This document shows, in pieces, positions 7,059 to 15,155 of a DNA stretch of 39,437 nt (positions are counted from its first letter, which is position 1; the number at the start of each line of letters is the position of its first letter). The DNA comes from Collinsella aerofaciens. GTDB lineage: Bacteria; Actinomycetota; Coriobacteriia; Coriobacteriales; Coriobacteriaceae. The DNA lies in contig RQCP01000060.1 in NCBI GenBank assembly GCA_008668235.1, forward strand, positions 1 to 39,437, written 5' to 3'. A model generated the notes under the pieces. The model saw only the letters and a program-made list of their open reading frames with translations, made no database searches and had not been told where the DNA came from. The translations under genes and the position numbers were made by a program.

Positions 7059-8144
7059 CTATTCCTCTTTGGCAAGATCGAACGTCACGGTAATACGATC
7101 ACGCGAAACACGAATCTTGGGGTCGCCGCAAAGGTTGAGATAGTACCGCGATGCAAGATCGTTAAAGTCGCGCTCGACGGCTCGCGAGAACTGCGCCATG
7201 TCGTCCTTGGCGATACGCAACCCGCGACGATCCTTGGCAAGATCAACCGGAGCAGACGCATGCGGAGACGAATCGCGCTCGCGAAACAGGCGTGCGGTCA
7301 CACCGCGAACGGGCTTAATCTGGCCCGCCAAGATACGATGCGCCGTACGCTCGGACATCTCAAGGCCCAGACCCGAACAGATACGAATAAAGTCTTCCGC
7401 ATCCGAAGCAAGTCCCAGGCGATCGACCACCGGAAGCTCGGCTTCGTCATCGATAAACAAAAGACGAGAAGCATCGAGACGGCTGGACGCCTGCGCATGC
7501 AACGTCGCGGCAATCTCGGACGGAGACCCCAAATAGACATCACAGGCGCGCAGCTCCTCGAGAGCAAACTCGCAGGCGGCGCGAATGATGTTGTGAGGGC
7601 CGCGGGCGCAGACATAGTGACCGTCCTCGTCCTTAACGGCCTGAGGCCAGCTGGACTGATCGGCGCGCTCGCCAAGGCGGTCGGTAGCGACGCTCACCTT
7701 AAAAACCGAGCCAAGGTCAACATCCGACGCGACAACGCGTGCCTCGTCGGTGTTCTGCTTAATCGAGAACAATGCCATGCCTCGACCGTGAACGCCCCAA
7801 CGATCCATCTTCATGCTCTCGAGCTTGGAGGTAACGCGAGCATCAAAGATGCGCTCCTGCATATCCTGCGGCACGCCCGAGCCGTTATCCAGAAAGACGA
7901 GCGTACGGACGCCATCTTCCTTGGTCGTGGCGAGATAGACCTTGTCGGCGCCGGCATCACGGGCGTTCCGCAGCATTTCGATGACAATATCCTCGACATG
8001 CTGAATGTCGTGCTTTGCCTGCCGCCGCTCGGCCTCCGAAACGCGGAGGCGGACATACCCCTCGCCAAGGTTCTCCTCGACGCGAAGGTTGCCCTCCCCC
8101 GACATCGACGCGATAAATGAGATGAGCTCGTTCGCGTCGTTCAT
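7059..8144 (-). CDS. GHKL-type ATP-binding protein of unknown function
   Basis: Soluble protein of 361 residues with a Bergerat-fold ATPase domain near the N-terminus: N-box EMLRNARDAGA (56-66), G1-box DNGSGVP (86-92), and a glycine-rich lid GVHGRGMALFSI (117-128). There is no phospho-acceptor histidine domain, no transmembrane segment and no MutL- or Hsp90-like C-terminal signature, so it is not an ordinary sensor kinase. The C-terminal 200 residues resemble nothing I recognise. It ends with a short beta-rich stretch (KIRVSRDRITVTFDL). Its stop is separated from spoVS by 74 bases, and its start lies one base after the rny stop. It occupies the place where Firmicutes usually have the phosphodiesterase ymdB. 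Confidence 0.85.
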   Translation of the reverse strand: MNDANELISFIASMSGEGNLRVEENLGEGYVRLRVSEAERRQAKHDIQHVEDIVIEMLRNARDAGADKVYLATTKEDGVRTLVFLDNGSGVPQDMQERIFDARVTSKLESMKMDRWGVHGRGMALFSIKQNTDEARVVASDVDLGSVFKVSVATDRLGERADQSSWPQAVKDEDGHYVCARGPHNIIRAACEFALEELRACDVYLGSPSEIAATLHAQASSRLDASRLLFIDDEAELPVVDRLGLASDAEDFIRICSGLGLEMSERTAHRILAGQIKPVRGVTARLFRERDSSPHASAPVDLAKDRRGLRIAKDDMAQFSRAVERDFNDLASRYYLNLCGDPKIRVSRDRITVTFDLAKEE

Positions 8145-8145
8145 G

Positions 8146-9696
8146 TTATTTAGCGATATCGACAGCGCGGCTCTCGCGAATCACGACGACGCGCACCTGA
8201 CCGGGATACTCCATCTCTTCCTCGATCTGATGGGCGATGTCATGAGCCAAGACCGTGGACTGAGCATCGGAAATCTTGTCCGGCTGAACCATGACGTGAA
8301 CCTCGCGACCAGCCTGCATAGCATAGGTACGCTCAACGCCGTCATGGGAGTTGGCAATCTCCTCGAGCTTCTCAAGGCGCTTGATGTAGTTCTCGGCCGA
8401 TTCGCGACGGGCACCAGGGCGAGAGGCAGAAACGGCATCGGCAGCCTGGACCAGAACATCGAGCACCGTGTTGGGGTCGACGTCGGCGTGATGGGCCTCG
8501 ATAGCGTGAACGATAACGGGCTTCTCGCCATAGCGACGGGCGAGCTCGGCGCCGATAACGGCATGCGGACCCTCGACGTCATGGTCGATAGCCTTACCAA
8601 GATCGTGCAGCAGGCCGGCACGCTTGGCGGTCACAACGTCCAGGCCAAGCTCGGAAGCCATCACGCCGCACAGGTCGGAAACCTCGAGGGAATGCTGGAG
8701 CACGTTCTGACCAAACGAGGTGCGGTAGCGCAGAGCACCCAGGGTCTTAACGATCTCGGGGTGCAGATCGTGGATACCGGTATCGAAGGCAGCCTGTTCG
8801 CCAGCCTCGCGCACGCGCTGCTGAACCAAGTCGGCGGCCTTGTGATACATCTCCTCGATGCGGGCGGGGTGAATGCGGCCGTCAGCAATAAGGTTCTCAA
8901 GGGCGACGCGGGCGGTCTCGCGACGGACCGGATCGAAGCTCGAAAGCACGACGGTCTCAGGCGTATCATCGATCACGAGGTTGACGCCGGAAACCTGCTC
9001 GAAGGTGCGGATGTTGCGACCCTCGCGGCCGATGATGCGACCCTTGAGGTCATCGGAAGGAATGTGCACAGAGGTAACGGTAACCTCGGCGGTGTGGTCG
9101 GCGGCGCAGCGCTGAATCGCCAGGGACAAGATCTCCTGAGCGGTCTTGTGGCACTCGGCGCGAACCTGCTGCTCGGACTCACGGATGATCGTGGCGGCCT
9201 CGTGGGTAACCTCGCCGCGAACCTTGTCGAGGAGCTCCTTGTGAGCGTCCTCGCGGGTCAGGTCGGCGATGCGCTCGAGCTCCGAGGTCTGCTTGGCGCA
9301 GAGCTCCTCAAGCTCACGGGAGCGCTTCTCGACCTGGCCAGCCTGGCTGGACAGCTGATGCTCACGCTTGTCGAGGGCATCATTGCGGCGATCGAGAGAC
9401 TCCTCGCGCTGCATCACGCGATTCTCGAGCGTACGAATCTCGCTTTTACGCTGCTTGTCCTCGGCCTCGGCAGCCTGCTTATTCTTGATGATCTCTTCCT
9501 TTGCCTCAAGCAGAGCCTCTTTTTTGAGGGTCTCGGCCTGACGCTTTGCATCACCGATGAGGGACTCAGCCTGTGCGTGTGCCGACTGGATCTTTTCGTC
9601 GGCCTCGTGAAGACTACCCTGCTTGGCGGTGCGCATGTAGGCAATGGCGGCGATGGCACCCAAAACGATGCCAACGAGCGCTGCGATGATAGGCAT
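8146..9696 (-). CDS. rny: Ribonuclease Y
   Basis: Membrane-bound endoribonuclease that initiates mRNA decay. From the ATG at 9696 the protein has 516 residues: an N-terminal transmembrane helix (about 2-20), a long charged coiled coil (about 25-195), a KH domain (GRIIGREGRNIRTFE), and an HD domain with HSLEVSDL and LLHDLGK. A GTG six bases upstream is also in frame but would overlap the GGAG ribosome site; GGAG is five bases from the ATG, which was therefore chosen. It heads an operon with the GHKL ATPase, spoVS, miaB, miaA and hflX. A consensus-like promoter lies at 9863-9891 with a leader of about 160 bases. Confidence 0.96.
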   Translation of the reverse strand: MPIIAALVGIVLGAIAAIAYMRTAKQGSLHEADEKIQSAHAQAESLIGDAKRQAETLKKEALLEAKEEIIKNKQAAEAEDKQRKSEIRTLENRVMQREESLDRRNDALDKREHQLSSQAGQVEKRSRELEELCAKQTSELERIADLTREDAHKELLDKVRGEVTHEAATIIRESEQQVRAECHKTAQEILSLAIQRCAADHTAEVTVTSVHIPSDDLKGRIIGREGRNIRTFEQVSGVNLVIDDTPETVVLSSFDPVRRETARVALENLIADGRIHPARIEEMYHKAADLVQQRVREAGEQAAFDTGIHDLHPEIVKTLGALRYRTSFGQNVLQHSLEVSDLCGVMASELGLDVVTAKRAGLLHDLGKAIDHDVEGPHAVIGAELARRYGEKPVIVHAIEAHHADVDPNTVLDVLVQAADAVSASRPGARRESAENYIKRLEKLEEIANSHDGVERTYAMQAGREVHVMVQPDKISDAQSTVLAHDIAHQIEEEMEYPGQVRVVVIRESRAVDIAK

Positions 9697-9731
9697 GCTC
9701 ACTCCTTTTTATGGATTCGTTACACAACAAA

Positions 9732-9757
9732 GCGAACCGTCCTTGCGAACGGCTCGC
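9732..9757 (-). terminator. Hairpin in the rny leader (possible attenuator or recX terminator)
   Basis: Arms 9732-9740 and 9749-9757 pair over nine positions with one G-U on the minus-strand transcript, around an eight-base loop, followed by TTTGTTGTG. The T-tract is weak. It lies after the recX stop but also downstream of the rny promoter at 9863-9891, so it may attenuate rny transcription or only end read-through from recA-recX. Confidence 0.45.
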
Positions 9758-9862
9758 GACATTTGAGTAATATGGGCGCAGCTTATGCGGGTCGGATACA
9801 GATAAACATATAAACAAACTCATCAAAGATGAGCACATATCACAAAGCAAATGACATTGTTT

Positions 9863-9891
9863 ATCGTACGTTGAACCGCAACAACTGTCAA
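9863..9891 (-). promoter_or_regulatory. Promoter of the rny operon
   Basis: On the minus strand TTGACA (9891-9886) is followed after exactly 17 bases by TACGAT (9868-9863). The -35 is consensus and the -10 matches four of six positions. Transcription would start near 9856, giving a leader of about 160 bases before the rny ATG. No LexA box is seen here. Confidence 0.7.
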
Positions 9892-9953
9892 ATAAATGGA
9901 CCCAGTACGGCGGCTAAAACGCGGCGAACGGCAGGTACGCAAAACACATGTGT

Positions 9954-10646
9954 CTAAACTGCACATTCCTCACGTTCGGCATCGAGACGCGCCTTAACGG
10001 CATCGGCGGCGATGCGGTACGAAAATCCCTTGCCCATCAAAAACCGGACGAGCTTTTCGAATCCACGTGTCTCGGGAACACGACGCTTTGCGAGCAAAGC
10101 CGACGCGCGAGCCAAGTCGTCCTCCACGGCAAAATAATCCTCGGGATAGCCGGGGATATCATCGAGTACGACATGGCGGCGCTTGAGCTCGGTCTCAATC
10201 TTGCGCTGTCCCCAGCCGCGTCGTTTGCGTTCCTCGATAAAATACGAGCAAAAGCGGTTCTCATCTAAAAAGCGATACTCAGTGGCACGCTGGACGGCGA
10301 AATCAATCGCGGCCGCGCGAAACCCATAGCAAGCCAGCTTGTCACGGACCTCACCGGTGGCATGGTCGCGGCGCGACAGCATCTCAGTCACCATGGTAAG
10401 CGCGCATTTACGCTCAATGAGCTGCACTGCCTCGCAAAACTCATCCCAATCGCAGGGAAGATCGGGGCGATTTTTAAGGAACAGGCGCGCGACACGAACA
10501 GGAATCCAGATGGATCGTTCAAAACCGCCCTCGAGCTCACAGTCGATATGTGCACAAGGCTTTTTTGATGCATACCCACTTGAGAACGAGGAGGCCGCCT
10601 TCTTATCGGGAAAGACGACCGTGGCCTCGGTCACCGTATACGACAT
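9954..10646 (-). CDS. recX: Regulatory protein RecX
   Basis: Modulator that inhibits RecA filament extension and recombinase activity. The 230 residues are largely helical, with the RecX repeat signatures: a first three-helix repeat around the ALTMVTEMLSRRDHATGEVRDKL region, a second around YRFLDENRFCSYFIEERKRRGWG, and a third near the C-terminus (FEKLVRFLMGKGFSYRIAADAV). An N-terminal extension of about 80 residues resembles the longer RecX forms. It starts 11 bases after the recA stop, so recA and recX are co-transcribed and should both be induced in the SOS response through the LexA-controlled recA promoter. Confidence 0.93.
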   Translation of the reverse strand: MSYTVTEATVVFPDKKAASSFSSGYASKKPCAHIDCELEGGFERSIWIPVRVARLFLKNRPDLPCDWDEFCEAVQLIERKCALTMVTEMLSRRDHATGEVRDKLACYGFRAAAIDFAVQRATEYRFLDENRFCSYFIEERKRRGWGQRKIETELKRRHVVLDDIPGYPEDYFAVEDDLARASALLAKRRVPETRGFEKLVRFLMGKGFSYRIAADAVKARLDAEREECAV

Positions 10647-10657
10647 GAGGGCATCCG

Positions 10658-11806
10658 CTACTCGTCGTCATCATCGAGCATCGCGGAGCCATCGATGGCG
10701 TAAAGCTCATCGAACTCCTCAGTTTCGGGCTGATCGGTCAGCTCGACCTCGGACGGAGCATCGTCATCGAATTCAAGGCCGCAGGCGAGGCGAACCTTAT
10801 GCTCGATCTCGTCAGCACAATCGGGGTGTTCGCGCAGGAAGGCCTTGGCGGCCTCGCGACCATTACCGAGCTTGTCCTCACCGTAAGCAAACCAAGAGCC
10901 CATCTTTTTGCAGATACCGCACTCGACGGCCATGTCCAGAATCGAGCCCTCCTTAGAGATGCCCGTGCCGTACATGATGTCGAACTCGGCCGAGCGGAAC
11001 GGAGCGGCCACCTTGTTCTTAACGACCTTGGCACGCACACGATTGCCGATGACCTCGTCCTTAAGCTTAATGCTGTCGATGCGACGAATATCGATGCGCA
11101 CCGACGAGAAGAACTTGAGGGCGCGGCCGCCCGTCGTAGTCTCGGGGTTGCCGAACATGACGCCGATCTTCTCGCGCAGCTGGTTAATGAAGATGCAGGT
11201 CGTTTTAGATTTGGCGAGGGAGCCGGCGAGCTTACGGAGCGCCTGGCTCATCAGACGGGCTTGAAGGCCGACCGTAGTATCGCCGATCTCTCCCTCGATC
11301 TCGGCACGCGGGGTCAAAGCGGCGACAGAGTCGACGACGATGGCGTCGATGGCGCCAGAGCGCACGAGCATGTCGACGATCTCGAGCGCTTGCTCGCCCG
11401 TATCGGGCTGGGAAATGAGGACTTCATCGATGTCCACGCCGATACGCGCGGCATACGTGGGATCGAGCGCGTGCTCAGCATCAATAAATGCCACGACGCC
11501 GCCCATAGCCTGAGCCTCTGCCAAAATCTCGAGCGAAAGCGTTGTCTTACCGGAGGACTCGGGGCCGTAAATCTCGACGATACGGCCGCGCGGCACGCCG
11601 CCGATGCCCAGCGCGGCATCGAGGGCCAGGGCGCCCGTGGGAATGGCCTCGACCTCGAGCTCGGGGCCACCGTCGCCGTACCTCATGATGGAACCCTGGC
11701 CGAACTTCTTCTCGATCTCGGCCTTGGTGATGGCGATCATCTCATCGCGCTCTTTACCCGTCGTGCGAGCATGAACGGTACGTACGGGACCTGAATTCTT
11801 GGCCAT
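10658..11806 (-). CDS. recA: Recombinase RecA
   Basis: DNA-dependent ATPase that forms filaments on single-stranded DNA, catalyses strand exchange and activates LexA self-cleavage. From the ATG at 11806 there are 382 residues. Walker A is GPESSGKTT (81-89). The segments VVDSVAALTPRAE and INQLREKIGVMFGNPETTTGG (L2 region) are characteristic. The C-terminal tail is strongly acidic and ends in Asp/Glu. An ATG at 11827 in the same frame lies after the -10 box but before the good ribosome site (GAGGAGG, eight bases from 11806), so the shorter start was chosen. The promoter carries a LexA box. recX follows after 11 bases. Confidence 0.98.
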   Translation of the reverse strand: MAKNSGPVRTVHARTTGKERDEMIAITKAEIEKKFGQGSIMRYGDGGPELEVEAIPTGALALDAALGIGGVPRGRIVEIYGPESSGKTTLSLEILAEAQAMGGVVAFIDAEHALDPTYAARIGVDIDEVLISQPDTGEQALEIVDMLVRSGAIDAIVVDSVAALTPRAEIEGEIGDTTVGLQARLMSQALRKLAGSLAKSKTTCIFINQLREKIGVMFGNPETTTGGRALKFFSSVRIDIRRIDSIKLKDEVIGNRVRAKVVKNKVAAPFRSAEFDIMYGTGISKEGSILDMAVECGICKKMGSWFAYGEDKLGNGREAAKAFLREHPDCADEIEHKVRLACGLEFDDDAPSEVELTDQPETEEFDELYAIDGSAMLDDDDE

Positions 11807-11836
11807 GAATAGCCCTCCTCTTAACAACCTGCATCG

Positions 11837-11865
11837 ATAATAAACGAACGGCTGTTCGTGGTCAA
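11837..11865 (-). promoter_or_regulatory. SOS-controlled recA promoter
   Basis: On the minus strand TTGACC (11865-11860) is followed after 17 bases by TATTAT (11842-11837). Transcription should start near 11830, leaving a leader of about 24 bases to the ATG at 11806. The LexA box at 11845-11858 lies entirely within the spacer. Confidence 0.85.
11845..11858. promoter_or_regulatory. LexA box of recA (CGAACGGCTGTTCG)
   Basis: Perfect 14-base match to CGAAC-N4-GTTCG, between -35 and -10 of the recA promoter, so LexA binding would occlude RNA polymerase. It is the best-matching SOS box in the window. Confidence 0.93.
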
Positions 11866-11899
11866 CCGTTCAGATAAATCATATGCAGCCGACCTTTCC

Positions 11900-11944
11900 A
11901 AAACCCAACCAAACGCCGACCAAACACTGACCAAAAACTTGACC
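11900..11944. repeat. Four tandem 11-12-base repeats upstream of the recA promoter
   Basis: On the plus strand four imperfect units follow one another: AAAACCCAACC (11900-11910), AAACGCCGACC (11911-11921), AAACACTGACC (11922-11932) and AAAAACTTGACC (11933-11944). A shared AAA start and ACC end recur about once per helical turn, ending 35 bases upstream of the recA -35 box. This stretch between the pncC terminator and recA holds nothing else I recognise. Confidence 0.65.
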
Positions 11945-12032
11945 GCAGACGAGCCAAGCAAGGCAAGACAAACATGAATACGCCAACTACCTGCACAAAG
12001 AGCAAATTCGCCAGAGGTCCCTATCTCCACAA

Positions 12033-12056
12033 TTAAGGGGCCCGGAGGCCCCTTAA
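12033..12056 (-). terminator. Terminator after pncC
   Basis: A perfect 10-bp inverted repeat (TTAAGGGGCC / GGCCCCTTAA) around a CGGA loop, starting eight bases past the pncC stop. The stem is GC-rich with A/T ends and the following transcript is TTAATTG-like, so it is a reasonable but short-tailed Rho-independent terminator. It closes the rnj-to-pncC operon and insulates recA. Confidence 0.75.
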
Positions 12057-12063
12057 AACACGT

Positions 12064-12594
12064 CTATTCCATAGAATCGAGCACGTAGACAATACGACCC
12101 AGTGCCTCAGCGACCGCATGGGCACGGACGCATGAACGATCGCCCTCATAGTGACAACGAATAGAGTCCACGACCGGCCCTCCCCCATCGGCCGAGCGAT
12201 ACGCCCAGCCAATATAAAAGGTTCCAGCCGGATCGTCCTCGGTGCCTCCACCGGGGCCGGCATAGCCCGTCGCGCTCACGGCAATATCGCTCTGGTACAG
12301 CTCCAGCGAACCGGCAGCCATCTCGCGCGCCGTCTGATACGACACCGCAGTATAGCGGTCGAGCGTCTCCTGCTCAACGCCGAGCACGCGATGCTTAATC
12401 TCGTCGCAGTACGTCACCGCACCGCCACGAAGCACTGCCGAGGCGCCAGGGATATCGGCAATCGTCGAGGCGATCATGCCCGCTGTCAGAGATTCAGCCG
12501 TCGAAACCGTCGCACCACGAACGCTTGCACGCTCGACAATATCGCGTGCAAGATCTTCATTGTGCGCGGTAATTTGCTCAAATGATTCCGTCAT
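12064..12594 (-). CDS. pncC: Nicotinamide-nucleotide amidohydrolase (stand-alone CinA C-terminal domain)
   Basis: Deamidates nicotinamide mononucleotide to nicotinic acid mononucleotide in NAD salvage. The 176 residues contain only the CinA C-terminal domain: TAESLTAGMIAS near residue 35, GGAVTYCDEIKHRVLGV around 57-73, and ATGYAGPGGGTEDDPAGTFYIG around 108-129. The N-terminal MoCF-like domain of full CinA is absent, so the competence-damage-inducible name applies only by descent. Position between pgsA and recA is the conserved Firmicute position of cinA. The gene follows pgsA after 13 bases and is closed by a terminator. Confidence 0.93.
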   Translation of the reverse strand: MTESFEQITAHNEDLARDIVERASVRGATVSTAESLTAGMIASTIADIPGASAVLRGGAVTYCDEIKHRVLGVEQETLDRYTAVSYQTAREMAAGSLELYQSDIAVSATGYAGPGGGTEDDPAGTFYIGWAYRSADGGGPVVDSIRCHYEGDRSCVRAHAVAEALGRIVYVLDSME

Positions 12595-12607
12595 GTCTAC
12601 CAGGAAC

Positions 12608-13246
12608 CTAGACTGAAAAGACGATCTTGCGGCAGTTCCAGAAGTACTGAGCGCCCGAGATAACGGTCAAGACAACGGCCACGGCGTACAGGAAGCGTGA
12701 CACCGAGTAGATACCGAGCGTCAGCGCCACCGGGCCAAGGTGCAAGCCGGCCATCGCAAAGACGCACAGATAGCCGCAGATGGAGACCATCGTGGTCGCC
12801 GTCTTGTACTTGCCGAGCTTATCGGCGGCAACGACCACACCGGCCGCACTCGCGACCATGCGCAGGGCGCTCACCAGCAGCTCGCGGAACAGGATGATGA
12901 ACACGGACCACACAGTCACCGCACCAAAGTCCAAGAACAGCAGCAGGGCCGAGAACACGAGCAACTTATCGGCAATGGGATCCAGGAACTTGCCGAAGTC
13001 GGTGATCTCGTTGCGCGAACGAGCCAGGTAGCCATCAACCTTATCGGTGCACGACAGGATGACGTACAGAATAAAGGCGGCGGCGGCGAGCGGACCGTCG
13101 AAGGTGCTCCAATCCGTACCGGCAACGCTTGTGTGAGACAGCGCCGACACAATCATGAACACCGGAATAAAGACGATGCGCACGCACGTCACGATGTTGG
13201 CGGGCGTCCAAACACTCGTCAGTTCCTTATTGCTCTCGTTAGCCAC
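12608..13246 (-). CDS. pgsA: CDP-diacylglycerol-glycerol-3-phosphate 3-phosphatidyltransferase
   Basis: Integral membrane enzyme that makes phosphatidylglycerol phosphate from CDP-diacylglycerol and glycerol 3-phosphate, the committed step to phosphatidylglycerol and cardiolipin. The 212 residues include the complete CDP-alcohol phosphatidyltransferase motif D-x2-DG-x2-AR-x8-G-x3-D-x3-D (starting DKVDGYLAR near residue 68) and about five or six hydrophobic segments. It sits nine bases after rimO in the ftsK-rodZ-yajQ-rimO-pgsA-pncC series. The RodZ-pgsA-cinA-recA order is a typical Firmicute arrangement. Confidence 0.95.
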   Translation of the reverse strand: MANESNKELTSVWTPANIVTCVRIVFIPVFMIVSALSHTSVAGTDWSTFDGPLAAAAFILYVILSCTDKVDGYLARSRNEITDFGKFLDPIADKLLVFSALLLFLDFGAVTVWSVFIILFRELLVSALRMVASAAGVVVAADKLGKYKTATTMVSICGYLCVFAMAGLHLGPVALTLGIYSVSRFLYAVAVVLTVISGAQYFWNCRKIVFSV

Positions 13247-13255
13247 GACGCTCTC

Positions 13256-14605
13256 CTACTCCACAACATGACCGATAAGCTCGTAGCAAAAGCTATCGGT
13301 AAACTCGACCGTCAGAATATCGCCCACAGATGCCTCGCTAGCATCCAGATGCACCGCGCCATCGGAATCGGGCGCCTGGAACCAGGCATGTCCGATGAGC
13401 TCGGCACCGTCCTCGGTCTCCTCGATACCGTCGACGATCACCTGGGCGCGCTCGCCCACGTGCGCGGCAGTCGCGGCAAAGCCGAGCGACTCGGCCAGGT
13501 CCATAGCCTCCTGGGCGCGCTCGAGCTTGACCTCCTCATCGACCTGGCCCTCCATCTTGGCGGCCAGGCTGCCCTCCTCACGCGAGTAGGCAAAGACGCT
13601 CGTGTAGTCGAAACCCACGGTGTCCATAAAGTCGATAAGATCGCGGAACTCGTCGTCGGTCTCGGTCGGGAAACCCACCATGGCCGTGGAGCGAATCACG
13701 ATGCCGGGGATGCGCTCGCGCAGGTCGCGGAACAGATCCTCGAGCTCCTGGCGCGAACCGGAGCGACGCATGGCCTTAAGGATGCGCGCATCGCAGTGCT
13801 GCACGGGGATATCGATATAGGGCAGCACCTCGGGCGTATCGCGAATGGTCTCGATAAGCTCGTCGGTCATGCCCTCGGGCTGCAGGTAGAGTACGCGGAC
13901 CCACACGTTATGAGAACGCACCGCCCCAGCAACGGCCTGCAGCAGCTGCGCCAGATTGCGCGGCGAGCCCTCGGCGAGGTCCTCGTCGGCAAAGTCGGTA
14001 CCCCAGATGCCCGTGTCCTGACCGATCAGTACGATCTCGCGCACACCGCCGGCGACCAGGTCGCGCACCTCGGAGATAATGCTCTCGGCATTGCGCGAGT
14101 GATAACGACCGCGGATATACGGGATCATGCAGAAGCTACAAAAGCGGTTGCAGCCATCAGAGATCTTGACGTAGGCGACAGCGCCCTCGACGGTGCGCTT
14201 GACCTGCGGAATATAGGCGGCAATCTCGCGTTCCACGCCCAGTACGTCATCGATGACCGCCACGATGCCGTCTTCCTCGTCGGCCTTCACAAAGGCCGCG
14301 ACCTCGGGAAGCTCGTCGGGCAGGTCATCCCCGTAGCGTGACGGCACGCAGCCGCACATGACGATCGGGCAGGAACGAACGCCGTCCTGCACCTCGTTGG
14401 CAAGCTCGAGCGTGGTCTCGATGCTCTCGGACGTTGCAGAGGCAAGGAACGAGCACGTATTGACGATGGCGATATCGGCATCCTGCGGATCGAATGCCTC
14501 CTCATAGCCCGCGGCGGTCAGCAGCGAACGCATACGGTCGGTATCGACCTCGTTCTTGGCGCACCCGAGGGTGATATAGAGTACGGAGCCCAACGGAGTA
14601 TCCAT
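13256..14605 (-). CDS. rimO: Ribosomal protein uS12 (Asp) methylthiotransferase
   Basis: Radical-SAM enzyme that adds a methylthio group to the conserved aspartate of ribosomal protein S12. The 449 residues contain auxiliary-cluster cysteines Cys15 (LGCAKNEVD), Cys51 (NTCSF) and Cys86, and the radical SAM motif CNRFCSFC (Cys152, 156, 159) followed by IPYIRGRYHSR. LGCAKNxVD and the IPxxRG context separate RimO from MiaB and MtaB. A TRAM domain ends the protein. The gene lies between yajQ and pgsA, the position often occupied by RimO next to ftsK/rodZ/pgsA. Confidence 0.96.
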   Translation of the reverse strand: MDTPLGSVLYITLGCAKNEVDTDRMRSLLTAAGYEEAFDPQDADIAIVNTCSFLASATSESIETTLELANEVQDGVRSCPIVMCGCVPSRYGDDLPDELPEVAAFVKADEEDGIVAVIDDVLGVEREIAAYIPQVKRTVEGAVAYVKISDGCNRFCSFCMIPYIRGRYHSRNAESIISEVRDLVAGGVREIVLIGQDTGIWGTDFADEDLAEGSPRNLAQLLQAVAGAVRSHNVWVRVLYLQPEGMTDELIETIRDTPEVLPYIDIPVQHCDARILKAMRRSGSRQELEDLFRDLRERIPGIVIRSTAMVGFPTETDDEFRDLIDFMDTVGFDYTSVFAYSREEGSLAAKMEGQVDEEVKLERAQEAMDLAESLGFAATAAHVGERAQVIVDGIEETEDGAELIGHAWFQAPDSDGAVHLDASEASVGDILTVEFTDSFCYELIGHVVE

Positions 14606-14631
14606 GTTGGAGAGCGGTCCTTTCGAACGAA

Positions 14632-15129
14632 TTAGCGGTAGTTGGTGAACTGCAGCGGCTGACCGTAGTCCTGGTCGCGCAGGAACTGGATCACGGTCTG
14701 CAGCGCATCCTTGGAAGCAGAGGAAACACGCAGTTTGTCGGCCTCAATCGTCACCTTGACCTTGAGCTTCTGATCCTTGATGTCCTTATTGATCTTCTTG
14801 GCAGTCGTCTGGTCGATACCCTCGACGATGTGACCGAGCACGCGCACGGTACCGCCCGATGCAGCCTGGGGCGCATCCCAGGACACGGCCTTAAGATCGA
14901 TGCCGCGCTTGATGAGCTTGGAGCTCAGGACGTCGATGATCTGCTTGGAGACAAAGTCGGCCGGGGCGTTGATCGAAAAGAGCTTGTCGCCCTTCGAAAG
15001 CTCGATGGTGGCGCCGGAGTCCTTCAGGTCATAGCGCTGGGAAATCTCGCGCGTGGTCTGCTGGAAGGCATTGTCGACCTCCTGCATATTGACCTCGGAC
15101 ACGACGTCGAAGCTGGAATCTTTAGCCAT
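14632..15129 (-). CDS. yajQ: YajQ family nucleotide-binding protein
   Basis: Small cytoplasmic protein (165 residues) of the UPF0234/YajQ family, with two ferredoxin-like subdomains. Members have been shown to bind nucleotides or tRNA, and one homolog in Xanthomonas binds cyclic-di-GMP; the role here is not known. Family signatures are the N-terminal SSFDVVSEVNMQEVDNA, the RYDLKDS segment and the C-terminal FLRDQDYGQPLQFTNYR. AAAGGATT lies four to five bases upstream of the ATG at 15129. It is transcribed with the rodZ-like gene upstream and rimO downstream. Confidence 0.95.
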   Translation of the reverse strand: MAKDSSFDVVSEVNMQEVDNAFQQTTREISQRYDLKDSGATIELSKGDKLFSINAPADFVSKQIIDVLSSKLIKRGIDLKAVSWDAPQAASGGTVRVLGHIVEGIDQTTAKKINKDIKDQKLKVKVTIEADKLRVSSASKDALQTVIQFLRDQDYGQPLQFTNYR

Positions 15130-15155
15130 GGTTAATCCTTTCGCTTACGAGCGGC

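Noticed and set aside
8005..9813. A 602-codon plus-strand open frame
   Set aside because: Antisense to rny and the GHKL gene. It is repetitive in Leu/Gly/Asp because it mirrors the Ala/Glu-rich coiled coil of RNase Y.
9940..9952. Palindrome ACACATGTGT just past recX
   Set aside because: There is no loop and no T-tract; at ten bases it can arise by chance.
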